64,000 nucleotides of DNA from DATKKG01 sp035543015. Its GTDB lineage: Archaea; Thermoproteota; Nitrososphaeria; Conexivisphaerales; DTJL01. The DNA lies in the NCBI GenBank assembly GCA_035543015.1, contig DATKKG010000017.1:62001-126000 (forward strand), written 5' to 3'. This document shows positions 17,048 to 25,610 of the stretch, piece by piece. The notes beneath the pieces were generated by a model. The model did not search any database. It was not told the origin of the DNA and was given only the letters and a program-made list of their open reading frames with translations. The stretch's first letter is position 1, and the number at the start of each line of letters is the position of its first letter. The translations under genes were made by a program, and so were the position numbers.

Positions 17048-17785
17048 ATGAGTTCGTCATACTACCAGCCTCCTGAGCCCGTCACATACCTCGAGCACAA
17101 GATGAAGGTGGAGGACATGGAGCCGGTCCTCAGGTGCGGCGTCCCGGAAATGAAGGCCTTGTCCGAGAGGCCTTGGAAGCCGAAGGTGGTCACCCTCAGG
17201 GGCGGCCAGCAGATGGTCGTCAGATCTCTCAGGGACGACGAGTACGATAAGGTCCTGGAAGCGATCAAGCCCTACATGTTCATCCCGAAGGACTTCTACG
17301 ACATCGTCGGGGTGAGGACGTATGGCGAGGTCCTCTCTCAGAAGGTCCACAGGATCAAGGACGCCTACACCCTGATAGGCGTCATCGATGGCCAGCTGGC
17401 GGGCCTCGCGAACGCGAGGATGTTCAACGAAAAGGTCGCCTACTCCCTCCACACCATGAGCTTCATGCGCGGCACGGATTCCGGTCCCGCGCTCTATTTC
17501 GCGAAGGCGGAATACGCCTTCGACTACCTGGGGGCCGACATGTGGGAGGCCTGTTTCGAAAGCTACAATGGCTACCGAGTCATCGGCCTCCAGTGGGCGC
17601 ACAAGGCGAAGCCCTATCCCGAGTTCCAGACAGAGCTCGGGGGCGCGAGGGTCTTCTACCTGGACAGGGACCTGTGGGAGAACTTCATCAAGAAGAAGTT
17701 CGCCGCCTACATTGGCAGCCAGGATGTGCCTCCGGAGCTACTCGCCAAGTCCCAGGACTTCAAAGTCGGCCCTCCCATAGTCTAG
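17048..17785 (+). CDS. Hypothetical protein, 245 aa, possibly GNAT-like
   Basis: Soluble protein with an N-terminal region rich in Pro and Tyr and a central part (VVRSLRDDEYDKVLEAI, then YTLIGVIDGQLAGLANARM, then the Tyr-rich helix ALYFAKAEYAFDYLGADM) whose strand-helix order recalls GNAT acetyltransferases, though the acetyl-CoA loop is not clear. ATG 17048 is preceded by the TATA-like ATTTATAT (17005-17012). It is divergent from the methylmalonyl-CoA mutase operon and shares the palindromic intergenic region. Co-regulation with that operon, possibly as an acyl-CoA or acylation-related protein, is inference only. Confidence 0.7.
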   Translation: MSSSYYQPPEPVTYLEHKMKVEDMEPVLRCGVPEMKALSERPWKPKVVTLRGGQQMVVRSLRDDEYDKVLEAIKPYMFIPKDFYDIVGVRTYGEVLSQKVHRIKDAYTLIGVIDGQLAGLANARMFNEKVAYSLHTMSFMRGTDSGPALYFAKAEYAFDYLGADMWEACFESYNGYRVIGLQWAHKAKPYPEFQTELGGARVFYLDRDLWENFIKKKFAAYIGSQDVPPELLAKSQDFKVGPPIV

Positions 17786-17877
17786 ACCGGATGCCCTCCG
17801 TCTGTTTTCTCTTACATCGGCGGCTAGCCTTGGGCTGGCACAACTCTTTTATCGCCTTCGCAGTTTAGAGCTGAGCC

Positions 17878-18654
17878 ATGGGAAGCCTCAAGGCGGCCGT
17901 CCTTTGCGGTGGTCTTGGAAGCCGTCTAAGACCGCTTACCTACTACTTCCAGAAGACGATGCTGCCCGTGGGCGAGAGGCAGAAGCCGATACTTGAGTAC
18001 ATACTCCGCACCCTGAAGTACAACGGCATCGACAAGGCGGTCCTCCTCGCGAGCTACAAGGCCGAGCAGATACAGAATTACTTCAAGTCGGGGGCTTCCC
18101 TGTCGATGGAGCTCTCGTACGTGGCTGACGACCCTTCCCTCAAGGGGAACGGAGGTGCCCTGCTGAACGCCTACCGGAAGGGCGTCCTCAACGAAGACGA
18201 CCAGATCCTTGTCTACTACGGGGACATCCTCACCACGATGGACCTGAAGGGAATGATGAAGCGGCACACGTCGTCGGGTTCGGAGGCCACGCTGGCGGTC
18301 GCCCGGGGCTATAGGCTGCCCGTCGGCGTCGCAAACGTGAGGGGCGACAGGCTGATCAGGATGGAGGAGAAGCCCACCGTCGACATTCGGGTGGGCATCG
18401 GCATCCTTGCTCTGAAAGGAGATTCTCTCATCGCACTCGATTCCATGTCGGAGGGCTCCAGCGAGCTCGACATAATGGGACAGCTCATCCCCAAGATGAT
18501 AGCCGAGGGACGTAAGGTCAGGGTCTTTCAGACCAAGGCCTACTGGCTGGACGTCGGCAGCATCGAGACCTACGAGAAGCTGGACCATGTCAAGTTGGAC
18601 GAAAGCTTCAGCGAGCTCTTCCTCTACGAGCGCGAAAGGAAGAGGGAGACCTGA
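17878..18654 (+). CDS. Sugar-1-phosphate nucleotidyltransferase (NDP-sugar pyrophosphorylase family)
   Basis: A 258-residue protein with the nucleotidyltransferase signature AAVLCGGLGSRLRPLTYYFQK followed by MLPVGERQKPILEYIL. YYGDILTTMDL carries the metal-binding Asp, and WLDVGSIETYE is the conserved C-terminal block. It lacks the left-handed beta-helix of GlmU-type enzymes, so it should make an NDP-glucose or NDP-mannose type donor. ATG 17878 is 28 nt from the TATA-like CTTTTATC (17846-17853), so leaderless. Exact sugar and nucleotide unknown. Confidence 0.9.
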   Translation: MGSLKAAVLCGGLGSRLRPLTYYFQKTMLPVGERQKPILEYILRTLKYNGIDKAVLLASYKAEQIQNYFKSGASLSMELSYVADDPSLKGNGGALLNAYRKGVLNEDDQILVYYGDILTTMDLKGMMKRHTSSGSEATLAVARGYRLPVGVANVRGDRLIRMEEKPTVDIRVGIGILALKGDSLIALDSMSEGSSELDIMGQLIPKMIAEGRKVRVFQTKAYWLDVGSIETYEKLDHVKLDESFSELFLYERERKRET

Positions 18655-18714
18655 GCGCCGACTGGCGGCCTTCCCCAATACTCTTAAATCGTGCTCAAGC
18701 CTGTTAAACACGTC

Positions 18715-19668
18715 TTGCTCGACAGGAAAGACGTTTTCAGCACGCTCATCGACAACTGGAAGAAGACCACGAACCCCGTGGGACTGAAGTCCTCGGAGCT
18801 CACGGCCTGGTCAGAGGGTCTCAACCTTCCCACCGACACCGGGACGATAATCTACACCGGGGGTCTCTATCAGATGGTTCCTTTCATCAACGCGTTCGTC
18901 GCTGGGCTGGACAGGCTCGAGTCCAGCAGCGTGGGAGGCGCAGGCTTCAAGGTCTTCAGGGCGCTGAGCAGCATCGGCCTCGACGTCAGCTCCGCCTACG
19001 CCGCCCTCACGGCGGGAGACAAGAAGCGTTTCGGCCAGATAATCGTGAACGTCGTGTCCCTCCTGAAGAAGAGCGGGGTGGAGGTCAGCTACCTTGGCGC
19101 CGACGAGCTCTACTCCGGCGTCCTATTTCACGACATGGGGATAGACTGGATATTCGAGGAGCAGGCCAAAGCGGTCTACGGGTGCTTCAAGAAGCATGGC
19201 GTGAAGAAGGTGATAACCATGGATCCCCACTCCACGGTGGCCCTGAAGATGCTCTATCCGGAGGTCATCGAGGGGTACGACCTGGACGTGAAGCATTATC
19301 TCGAGGTCCTGGACCCGAGCCTTTCGGTCGCGAAGGACTCGCTCAAGGGCCAGAAGTTCACCATCCACGACCCGTGCCTCCTCGCGAGGCGCCTGGGCCT
19401 CTGGAAGAACTCCAGGGCCCTCCTCGCTCAAGCTGGGGCAGAGATAGCCGAGCCCGTCAGGACCAGGAACTTCACCTTCTGCTGCGGGGGCCCCATCGAG
19501 AACATAGCCCCCAAGGTCTCGAACGAAATCACGATCAAGAGGGCCGCGGAGCTGAAGAAGGCGGCGGACAAGGCAGTGCTCGCCTGCCCGATCTGCCTGG
19601 CCAATTTCACCAGGGTGGAGGCCAAGACAGGGCTTCAGGCAGTGGACCTCCTGGAGGTCATAAGGTGA
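18715..19668 (+). CDS. LutA/GlpC/HdrD-like CCG-domain iron-sulfur protein with a degenerate first CCG domain
   Basis: About 317 residues. The C-terminal half keeps a full CCG motif set: HDPCLLARR, FCCGGPIEN and ACPICLANF. The N-terminal half has the same fold pattern, but its ligands are lost: the expected GC..Y reads TGGLYQM, the expected CCG reads ELYSG, and the expected CPxC reads MDPHSTVALK. It should therefore hold one cluster, not two. It overlaps a LutB-like gene. The TATA-like CTTAAAT at 18683-18689 is too close to an upstream GTG (18691), so TTG 18715 is preferred; the longer form remains possible. Probably part of a lactate/glycolate-type dehydrogenase. Confidence 0.82.
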   Translation: MLDRKDVFSTLIDNWKKTTNPVGLKSSELTAWSEGLNLPTDTGTIIYTGGLYQMVPFINAFVAGLDRLESSSVGGAGFKVFRALSSIGLDVSSAYAALTAGDKKRFGQIIVNVVSLLKKSGVEVSYLGADELYSGVLFHDMGIDWIFEEQAKAVYGCFKKHGVKKVITMDPHSTVALKMLYPEVIEGYDLDVKHYLEVLDPSLSVAKDSLKGQKFTIHDPCLLARRLGLWKNSRALLAQAGAEIAEPVRTRNFTFCCGGPIENIAPKVSNEITIKRAAELKKAADKAVLACPICLANFTRVEAKTGLQAVDLLEVIR

Positions 19669-20873
19669 TCGACTTGGAGAAGACATTCCTGGAAGTCAAG
19701 AAGGAGATGTACGACGCGCTCGGCGACAAGGCTATGCGGACCGGCGTCGCCAGGGGAATGGACAGCTACCTGACCAACTACGACAAGGTCAAGGAGAGGG
19801 CCGACGTCGTCCAGCTGCGCACCGAAGTCAAGGCCATCAAGGACGCCGACGTCAAGCGGACCGAAGAGCTCTACAGGCAGGCAATGGAAGCCCTCAAGGC
19901 GAACGGGGTGGCGGCCTACTACGCCAACACCAAGCAGGACGCCCTCGACCTGGTCTCCAAGCTGGTCGGGACCGGCAAGATAGTGGTCAAGTCGAAGAGC
20001 ATGGTGACCGAGGAGATCGGGCTCCGTCACCACCTGCAGGAGAAGGGGAACGAAGTCTGGGAGACGGACCTCGGCGAGCTCATCATCCAGTTCCGCAACG
20101 AGAAGCCGGCCCACATGATATCGCCGGCACTGCACGTCCCAAGAGAGGCGGTCGCGGAGGTATTCAAGGAGAAGTTCGGAAGGACCTTCGACCCCAACGA
20201 CCTCCCAACCATGGTCGCGGCTGCGAGGGAGTTCCTCAGGACGAAGCTTCTGAGCGCCCAGGTCGGGATCACGGGCATCAACGCGATCTCCGCCGCCGAC
20301 GGGACCATCGTGACGGTCGAGAACGAGGCGAACATCCGTCTCACTAGCTCCATCCCGCCGATGAACATAGTGGTAGGAGGGATAGAGAAGGTCGTGCCCA
20401 CCACCCTCGATGCGGTCAAGACGGCCCTGCTCCAGGGCTACTACGGCGGCTCGCCAGTCCCCACCTACGTCAACCTCTCCGCCGGGCCAAGCGGCACCAG
20501 GGACATCGAGAAGACCCTCGTGAGGCCCGCGCAAGGCTCCAAGGAGATGCATGTGGTCCTGGTGAACAACGGGCGACTGGAGGCCCTGAAGACCCCCATG
20601 TGGGACGCGCTGAGGTGCATCAGATGCGGCGCCTGCCAGCTGGTCTGCCCGACGTACTCCGTGGATGGCCCAACCTGGGGAGGCCCGACGTACACCGCCG
20701 CCGTCGGCCTGCTCTGGACCGCCATCACCGAAGGAAGGAAGGCGGCCGACCCCCTGTCCTACTTCTGCCTCGAATGCGACGCCTGCAACGAGATCTGCCC
20801 CGTCCAGATCAACATCAGCGGAAGCATCAGATGGATCAAGAAGGAGTCGACGGCGGAACTCCTGAAGAAGTAG
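19665..20873 (+). CDS. LutB-like protein: LUD domain plus two [4Fe-4S] motifs
   Basis: About 402 residues. A LUD domain occupies roughly residues 60-300 (KIVVKSKSMVTEEIGL and VGITGINAISAADGTIV are typical). A ferredoxin segment follows with CIRCGACQLVCP and CLECDACNEICP, each a full [4Fe-4S] site. The frame is open far upstream, but GTG 19665 overlaps the stop of the LutA-like gene (GTGA), fixing the start. LutB with LutA and LutC oxidises L-lactate in bacteria. No LutC or FAD subunit is adjacent, so the oxidised substrate is unknown; glycolate or lactate are candidates. Confidence 0.88.
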   Translation: MIDLEKTFLEVKKEMYDALGDKAMRTGVARGMDSYLTNYDKVKERADVVQLRTEVKAIKDADVKRTEELYRQAMEALKANGVAAYYANTKQDALDLVSKLVGTGKIVVKSKSMVTEEIGLRHHLQEKGNEVWETDLGELIIQFRNEKPAHMISPALHVPREAVAEVFKEKFGRTFDPNDLPTMVAAAREFLRTKLLSAQVGITGINAISAADGTIVTVENEANIRLTSSIPPMNIVVGGIEKVVPTTLDAVKTALLQGYYGGSPVPTYVNLSAGPSGTRDIEKTLVRPAQGSKEMHVVLVNNGRLEALKTPMWDALRCIRCGACQLVCPTYSVDGPTWGGPTYTAAVGLLWTAITEGRKAADPLSYFCLECDACNEICPVQINISGSIRWIKKESTAELLKK

Positions 20874-21112
20874 GGGCCGGTTCCTAGGCGGGCCAGGCGA
20901 AGGCCCGCCCCCATCTGCCGCTGGGACGGCCGCGGGGAAGTCTGTCTCCCAGTCGTTCAGCCGGGCCCCTTCGACCAGGGCGCAGTCCGGCGCCGCTGTT
21001 CCCGAGGGGTCTCCGCCGCTCCCCTGGAGAGTCCGAGGAACCGTCCCAAGTGGAAACGGGGACGACGCGGTCGCACTCCTTAAATCTCCAACCTCCCTGA
21101 AACCTCAAGGAA

Positions 21113-22078
21113 ATGAAGGACTACGGCCCTGTCGCCGCAGCTGCCGGGGCTGTGAACGCCGACGTGAGCCTCTTCGTCAGGAGGATGCCGCAGGGCGGTG
21201 AGGAAGTCCCGGTGGAGCGCATCACGAGGGTTCCGGGGGGCAAGGCGGCCAACGTCGCGGTGGCCATGGCGAGGCTCTTGAAGCCCGCCACCAGCGGCAT
21301 AATCGGCGCGCTCGGGGAGGATCCCGTGGGCGACTGGCAGCTCGACGCCTTCCGCAGGGAGGGAGTCGACTCCAGGGGCCTGGTGAGGGTCAAGGGCGTC
21401 GAGTCGGGGCAGGCCTACATCCTCATAGACGAAGGAGGGCAGAACGCCATCAACACCTACTTCGGCGCCAACGCCACGCTCAAGCCCGTGCTCCTGGAGA
21501 AGAGGGAGGTCAAGCAGGTGCTGTCGGCCATCCACTTCCTGGTGGTGATGGACACGCCTCTCGACTTCACCCATGCCCTCCTGTGGACCGCCAATAGGAG
21601 GCCGGTCCCCTGCCTGTGGGCGCCCGGGGTCCGGACCCTGCAGGGAAGGAGCGCTGTCACGAGGCTGCTGAAATACGTCGACTACCTCGTCCTGAACGAG
21701 TCCGAGTCCCTGAACCTGACAGGCTCCACGAGCCTCAGGAAGGCGTATGCGGAACTGAGGAAGCACCATGAGGACCTCAAGCTCATCGTCACGCGGGGCA
21801 GGGAAGGGGCATTTATGCTGGGCCCGAGGATCGAGGAGGAGGTCACCGGGGTCGACCTGGGGAGGGCCGGCCTGAAGGTCGTGAACACGGTCGGTTGCGG
21901 GGACGCCTTCATCGGATGCTTCGCCGCTCAGATGGTCCTCGGCCGCCCGCTGGAGGAGGCCCTGAAGATGGCGAACTACGCCGGGAGCTTCAAGGCGACG
22001 AGGCTGGACACGAGGGGGTCCCCCACAGCCGACGAGCTGGCATCCTTCGCCAGCAGGGTTGAAAGCCCATCAGGGTGA
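21113..22078 (+). CDS. PfkB family carbohydrate/nucleoside kinase
   Basis: A 321-residue ribokinase-fold protein. The first PfkB signature region reads GGKAANVAVAMARL, and the C-terminal signature NTVGCGDAFIGCFAA contains the catalytic Asp and the anion hole. Phosphorylates a sugar or nucleoside. TATA-like CCTTAAATC (21078-21086) is centred 31 nt before the ATG. It stands alone. With a nucleoside-type importer in the window, a nucleoside or ribose kinase is possible but not proved. Confidence 0.9.
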   Translation: MKDYGPVAAAAGAVNADVSLFVRRMPQGGEEVPVERITRVPGGKAANVAVAMARLLKPATSGIIGALGEDPVGDWQLDAFRREGVDSRGLVRVKGVESGQAYILIDEGGQNAINTYFGANATLKPVLLEKREVKQVLSAIHFLVVMDTPLDFTHALLWTANRRPVPCLWAPGVRTLQGRSAVTRLLKYVDYLVLNESESLNLTGSTSLRKAYAELRKHHEDLKLIVTRGREGAFMLGPRIEEEVTGVDLGRAGLKVVNTVGCGDAFIGCFAAQMVLGRPLEEALKMANYAGSFKATRLDTRGSPTADELASFASRVESPSG

Positions 22079-22099
22079 AGGGCCCGCAGGGAGGGTCCG

Positions 22100-22324
22100 T
22101 CAGTTTGTGGGGGGAACTGCCCTTACGGTGAGGACTGGAGCCTCCTTCTTCCGTTTGGCTAGCTTCTCCTGCTTCTCCCTTTCGCGTTCCCAATTAAGCA
22201 TCTCTTCATAGAGCTCGGCGCTTTCTCCGCAACACATAGTTCTCTGTCGAGCTGCTTCGTGACATTTACCCCTTGTGGAGAAATCGTCGAAAGCGGCTTC
22301 CGTGTGCTTCCTAGTGTTGGTCAT
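22100..22324 (-). CDS. Small hypothetical protein, 74 aa, charged
   Basis: Short ORF whose C-terminal half is a charged helix (EMLNWEREREKQEKLAKRKK) followed by VLTVRAVPP, and which has a C...CC cysteine group. The composition is protein-like rather than random. Its start codon lies just beside a copy of the GTGCTTCCTAGT motif that recurs at 39.4-41.6 kb. A TATA-like sequence (minus strand, about 22372-22364) lies 44 nt upstream and may be shared with the divergent SMC gene. No function recognised. Confidence 0.4.
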   Translation of the reverse strand: MTNTRKHTEAAFDDFSTRGKCHEAARQRTMCCGESAELYEEMLNWEREREKQEKLAKRKKEAPVLTVRAVPPTN

Positions 22325-22363
22325 GCCAAACTAGCCTTTTGTCAATGAGGGAGGATGGTGAAC

Positions 22364-22372
22364 GATTTATTA
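22364..22372 (+). promoter_or_regulatory. TATA-like promoter box of the SMC-kleisin-MAGE-like operon
   Basis: GATTTATTA, centred about 31 nt before TTG 22399, giving a leader of about five nucleotides. It supports TTG 22399 as the true start. Confidence 0.55.
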
Positions 22373-22398
22373 CGGTCGCCTTTAGTGGATAGGGGACG

Positions 22399-24330
22399 TT
22401 GGAGTCGCAGACCGGGGGCAGGGCCTTCGTCAAAGAGGTGATCTTGGAGAACTTCCTGAGCTACGACTACGGCAGGGTGTTGCTGAAACCCGGCCTCAAT
22501 GTCGTGATGGGGCCCAACGGCGCGGGCAAGTCCAGCATCCTGCTCGCCATCTCGGTGGCGCTGGGTCAGGCCTCGACCGAGCGTTCTCGCAGGCTGAGCG
22601 ACCTCGTGAAAAGAGGCAAGGACATAGCCAGGGTGACCCTGCTCCTCGACAACTCGCCCGTCGGAGGGAAGAGGCCCCTGCCCTATCGGGCAGACGTCAT
22701 ACATCTTTCAAGGTACATACGCAAGGACGGCACCTACTGGTTCGAGATAGACTTCAAGGAGGCGGACAAGCAGGCGGTAGTAGAGACTCTGGGCAGGCTG
22801 GGGCTGAACCCTGACAACATGCTCATAATGATGCATCAGGGGCTCGGCGACATCTTCAGCGTGATACGGCCGGAGGAGAAGCTGTCTCTGGTCGAAGACG
22901 CCGCGGGGATCGCGTCCTACCGGGCTTCTCTCCTCGAAGCGAGGGCCAGGCTGGAGTCCATTGCGACGGAGGAGGACGAGAAGAAGAAGGAGCTCGAGTC
23001 CGCGAAGACGACCTTGGCCCGATGGCAGGACAACTATGAAAAGAGCGTGAAAATCAGGGGTCTTCGCGAGGAGCTGACGCGCCTCAGGATCGAAGAGGCG
23101 TGGTGTCGGGTCTCGAAGGAGGAGGAGAAGATCGCTTCGCTTGAAGAGAGGATCAAGGAGGCGGTCGCGAACATAGAAGACATGACCCTCAAGCTGGCGG
23201 ATGGGCAGCGGGACGCGGCGGACAGGTCGAAGGACATCGAGGTCTCGCTTGGGAACCTCCTGAAAGGGGAGAAGAACCTGTCGAGGTTGCGCGCAGAGCT
23301 GGCGGTCATCCGGCATGATTCGTCGACCTATGGCGCCCTGAAGGCTGCGCTGCAGGACTCCCCCGAAGGGGTGGCCAAGGCCGTGGAAGGTTCTCTTCTC
23401 GGAGATGAGGGAAGGGGGAGGACCCTCGAGGAGGAGGCGTCGTCCATCGAGCGGAACCTGGGAGCCGAAACCCCGAAGCTGTTGGAGAAGGTGGAAGGGT
23501 TCGCCGTCGCGAGGGAGAAGGCTGCCGTCCTCGACTATCGTCTCAAGGAGAAGAAGAAGGAGCTGAAGTCCCTCGAAGGGCAGAAGGCGGCCTCGCAGGG
23601 CGAGCTGGCGGAGGCGAAGTCCTCGGCTGAGATGGTCGGGAGGAGGGTGCCCACGCCGAGGGTCCTTTCAGACGTGCAGCTGGCGATCAAGGTAGATGAG
23701 GCGCAGCTCGTACAGCTGGGCGACATACCGCAGGAGGCCGAAGAGATCTATCGCGACTTCCAGAACAGGATAGGCGAGCTGTCCGGCAAGCTGGAGAAGC
23801 TGAAGGACAACAAGGAGGCGACGATGAAGGAGGTGTCGGACAGGTTCAAGGTCTGGAGGAAGCAGCTTGATGAACTCGCCACGGACGTCAACGAGAGCTA
23901 CGGGCGGATGCTCTCGCTCATCGGAGCCGCCGGCAGGGTCAGGATCACTGGGGAGGACGACCCGCTTAAGGCGGGCATCGAGCTCCAGGTGGCCTTCCGG
24001 GGGCAGGATCTGGTGCCACTCGATTCCTACACTCAGAGCGGAGGCGAGAGGAGCTCTGCCGTGACGGCCTTCCTGCTGGCCCTCCAGCAACACATCCTGT
24101 CGCCCTTCAGGGCGGTGGATGAGTTCGATGTCCACATGGACCCGTCCAGCCGGGAGACCTTCATCAAGGCCCTCCATGACTACTTCAGGAAGGACAGGTC
24201 CGTCCAGTACCTGGTGATAACGCCGGGCACGCCGGCCTTCTACGACGAGTCGGCCCACTATATCATGGTTCAGAAGGTGGCCGCTGCCTCTCAGATCAAG
24301 GTGGCCAAGGGTGTCGGGCAAGGCGAGTGA
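22399..24330 (+). CDS. Short SMC-family ATPase with Smc5/Smc6-like motifs
   Basis: A 643-residue protein, about half the length of a canonical SMC. Walker A is GPNGAGKSS (about residues 41-49), preceded by NFLSYDYGRVLLKPGLN and followed by SDLVKRGKD, an arrangement seen in Smc5/6 (NFLTYD...FVKRG). Coiled coil runs from about 190 to 290 and 345 to 500. A short STYGALKAALQ-type segment at 300-345 may be a reduced hinge. The ABC signature QSGGERS is near residue 545, and SPFRAVDEFDVHMDP is a Walker B matching the DEFDVxMD of Smc6, not the DExDAxLD of canonical SMC. QYLVITP follows, again Smc5/6-like. First gene of a three-gene overlapping operon. A Rad50/RecN-like role is the alternative. Confidence 0.88.
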   Translation: MESQTGGRAFVKEVILENFLSYDYGRVLLKPGLNVVMGPNGAGKSSILLAISVALGQASTERSRRLSDLVKRGKDIARVTLLLDNSPVGGKRPLPYRADVIHLSRYIRKDGTYWFEIDFKEADKQAVVETLGRLGLNPDNMLIMMHQGLGDIFSVIRPEEKLSLVEDAAGIASYRASLLEARARLESIATEEDEKKKELESAKTTLARWQDNYEKSVKIRGLREELTRLRIEEAWCRVSKEEEKIASLEERIKEAVANIEDMTLKLADGQRDAADRSKDIEVSLGNLLKGEKNLSRLRAELAVIRHDSSTYGALKAALQDSPEGVAKAVEGSLLGDEGRGRTLEEEASSIERNLGAETPKLLEKVEGFAVAREKAAVLDYRLKEKKKELKSLEGQKAASQGELAEAKSSAEMVGRRVPTPRVLSDVQLAIKVDEAQLVQLGDIPQEAEEIYRDFQNRIGELSGKLEKLKDNKEATMKEVSDRFKVWRKQLDELATDVNESYGRMLSLIGAAGRVRITGEDDPLKAGIELQVAFRGQDLVPLDSYTQSGGERSSAVTAFLLALQQHILSPFRAVDEFDVHMDPSSRETFIKALHDYFRKDRSVQYLVITPGTPAFYDESAHYIMVQKVAAASQIKVAKGVGQGE

Positions 24331-25036
24331 AGCGAAGGAGTACAGGCTGAGGGTGAAGTCCCTCCCGGACGACCTTAGGGACCAGGGCGGCGATCCCTTC
24401 GGGGTCGAGGTCAAGCCCATCCTCAGGAGGCTGAGGCAGGGGCTTAGGGACCTGGACCGCCGGGAGCTCCTGGCCGACGCCCAGGCCGTGAACGCGGTGA
24501 GCAAGGTCGTCGGGCTTCAGGATGAGTGGCTCAGCTTCCAGTTGACGACGTTTCAGGTCGACCCAGGGCTCCTCATGTCGAAGATGGCCTCCCTTAGCAT
24601 CTCCTCCATTGCGGACGCCCTGGGGCTCTCGCATCATCCTCCGGCCTCGGTGAAGCTCATGCCCACTGCCCGGCTCCTTGAAGCTGCGGACTACTGGGTG
24701 CAGCTCTACGGCTGGGGGTCGCTCCCACGGCTGGGGCCCCTCGCCCTGGACGAAGGCCAGGTCTACGAGTCGCTGAGGATGGATCCCAAGGAGCTCGAAA
24801 ACCTCCTCCAGGCGACGTACGCGAGGCTGAGCCGGCGCCTGCTCGAGGGTCCGCTTCCCTTCAGGGAGTTCGCGGAGGGCTTCAAGGGTCCGGAAAGGCT
24901 GAGGGAGACCTATTCGCTGGCCCACCTCTGCATGCGTGGCGCCTTCGCCCTCAGGTACGACCCGTCGTCTTCGGACTACCTGATCACGGGGGCGGAGGGA
25001 AGCGTGGACCATTCTGTGGCGGTGGCTCTTGGGTGA
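24311..25036 (+). CDS. Kleisin-like protein, putative partner of the short SMC ATPase
   Basis: A 241-residue protein whose GTG start lies inside the end of the SMC gene (20-bp overlap). The C-terminal segment LPFREFAEGFKG ... LRETYSLAHLCMRGAFALRYD ... SDYLI has the spacing of the winged-helix end of ScpA-type kleisins, which binds the SMC head. The N-terminal half is helical (RRLRQGLRDLDRRELLADAQ) and could contact the SMC neck. The gene sits exactly where a kleisin gene would be expected, between an SMC and a winged-helix accessory gene. Assignment rests on pattern and context and needs a profile search; Nse4 would be the eukaryotic equivalent. Confidence 0.6.
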   Translation: MSGKASEAKEYRLRVKSLPDDLRDQGGDPFGVEVKPILRRLRQGLRDLDRRELLADAQAVNAVSKVVGLQDEWLSFQLTTFQVDPGLLMSKMASLSISSIADALGLSHHPPASVKLMPTARLLEAADYWVQLYGWGSLPRLGPLALDEGQVYESLRMDPKELENLLQATYARLSRRLLEGPLPFREFAEGFKGPERLRETYSLAHLCMRGAFALRYDPSSSDYLITGAEGSVDHSVAVALG

Positions 25037-25040
25037 TGGT

Positions 25041-25610
25041 ATGACACAGGAAGAGGACAAGGCAGCGCGCGAGCTGAAGGAGAAGGCCCTGAAGGGCCTC
25101 ACGACTCTGCTGTACCAGCGGCACTTCCAGCCGGGGCTCAAGGGCTGGGAGCTGAAGAGGCTGCTGGGGAGGAACTACGTCGACGTCCTCAGGCTCACCG
25201 ACGCGCTGGCGTCGGACCTGGGCCTCAAGCTTGTCGCGGTGCCCGACGAGGACGACGAGAAGGATCCCGACAAGGCCAGGTATGTCCTGGTCACGAAGGC
25301 GCCTCTCAGGGACAGGGAGATGGGAGGTTGGCTCAGGATGGAGGAGGCGGCGAGCCTGGCGATCATGCTGAGCCAGCTGTTCCTGCGAGCGGGCTCGGCT
25401 CCGAGGAAGCCGCTGGAGGACTCCATCAAGGAGAAGCTGCCGGCCTGGCGGGTCCAGCAGATAATGAACAAGCTGGTGCGCCTCGGCTACCTCGAGGAGG
25501 ACGGCGACTTCATCAAGGTGGGCTGGCGCAGCAAGGTCGAGATAGACAGGGACGAGCTGTTGACCTCTATCCTGTCGAAGCAGGCGGAGCCGTCCAGGGA
25601 AGCTACCTAG
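25041..25610 (+). CDS. MAGE/Nse3-like (KITE-type) winged-helix protein
   Basis: About 189 residues from ATG 25041 (TTG 25029 possible), four nucleotides after the kleisin-like stop. The order of conserved-looking blocks follows the MAGE homology domain: LGLKLVAVPDE, ARYVLVTK (compare HSYILVNK in MAGE), MLSQLFLRAGSAPRKPLEDSI (compare LSLIFMKGGSVSEEELWEFL), then MNKLVRLGYLEEDGDFIKVGW. These would be two winged-helix units. In eukaryotes Nse3, a MAGE protein, binds the Nse4 kleisin of Smc5/6. The end overlaps the convergent helicase gene by eight bases. Similarity was judged by eye. Confidence 0.65.
   Translation: MTQEEDKAARELKEKALKGLTTLLYQRHFQPGLKGWELKRLLGRNYVDVLRLTDALASDLGLKLVAVPDEDDEKDPDKARYVLVTKAPLRDREMGGWLRMEEAASLAIMLSQLFLRAGSAPRKPLEDSIKEKLPAWRVQQIMNKLVRLGYLEEDGDFIKVGWRSKVEIDRDELLTSILSKQAEPSREAT

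Noticed and set aside
20874..21112. Possible small gene or RNA in the 239-bp gap after the LutB-like gene
   Set aside because: Only GC-rich sequence and the TATA box of the PfkB gene were found.
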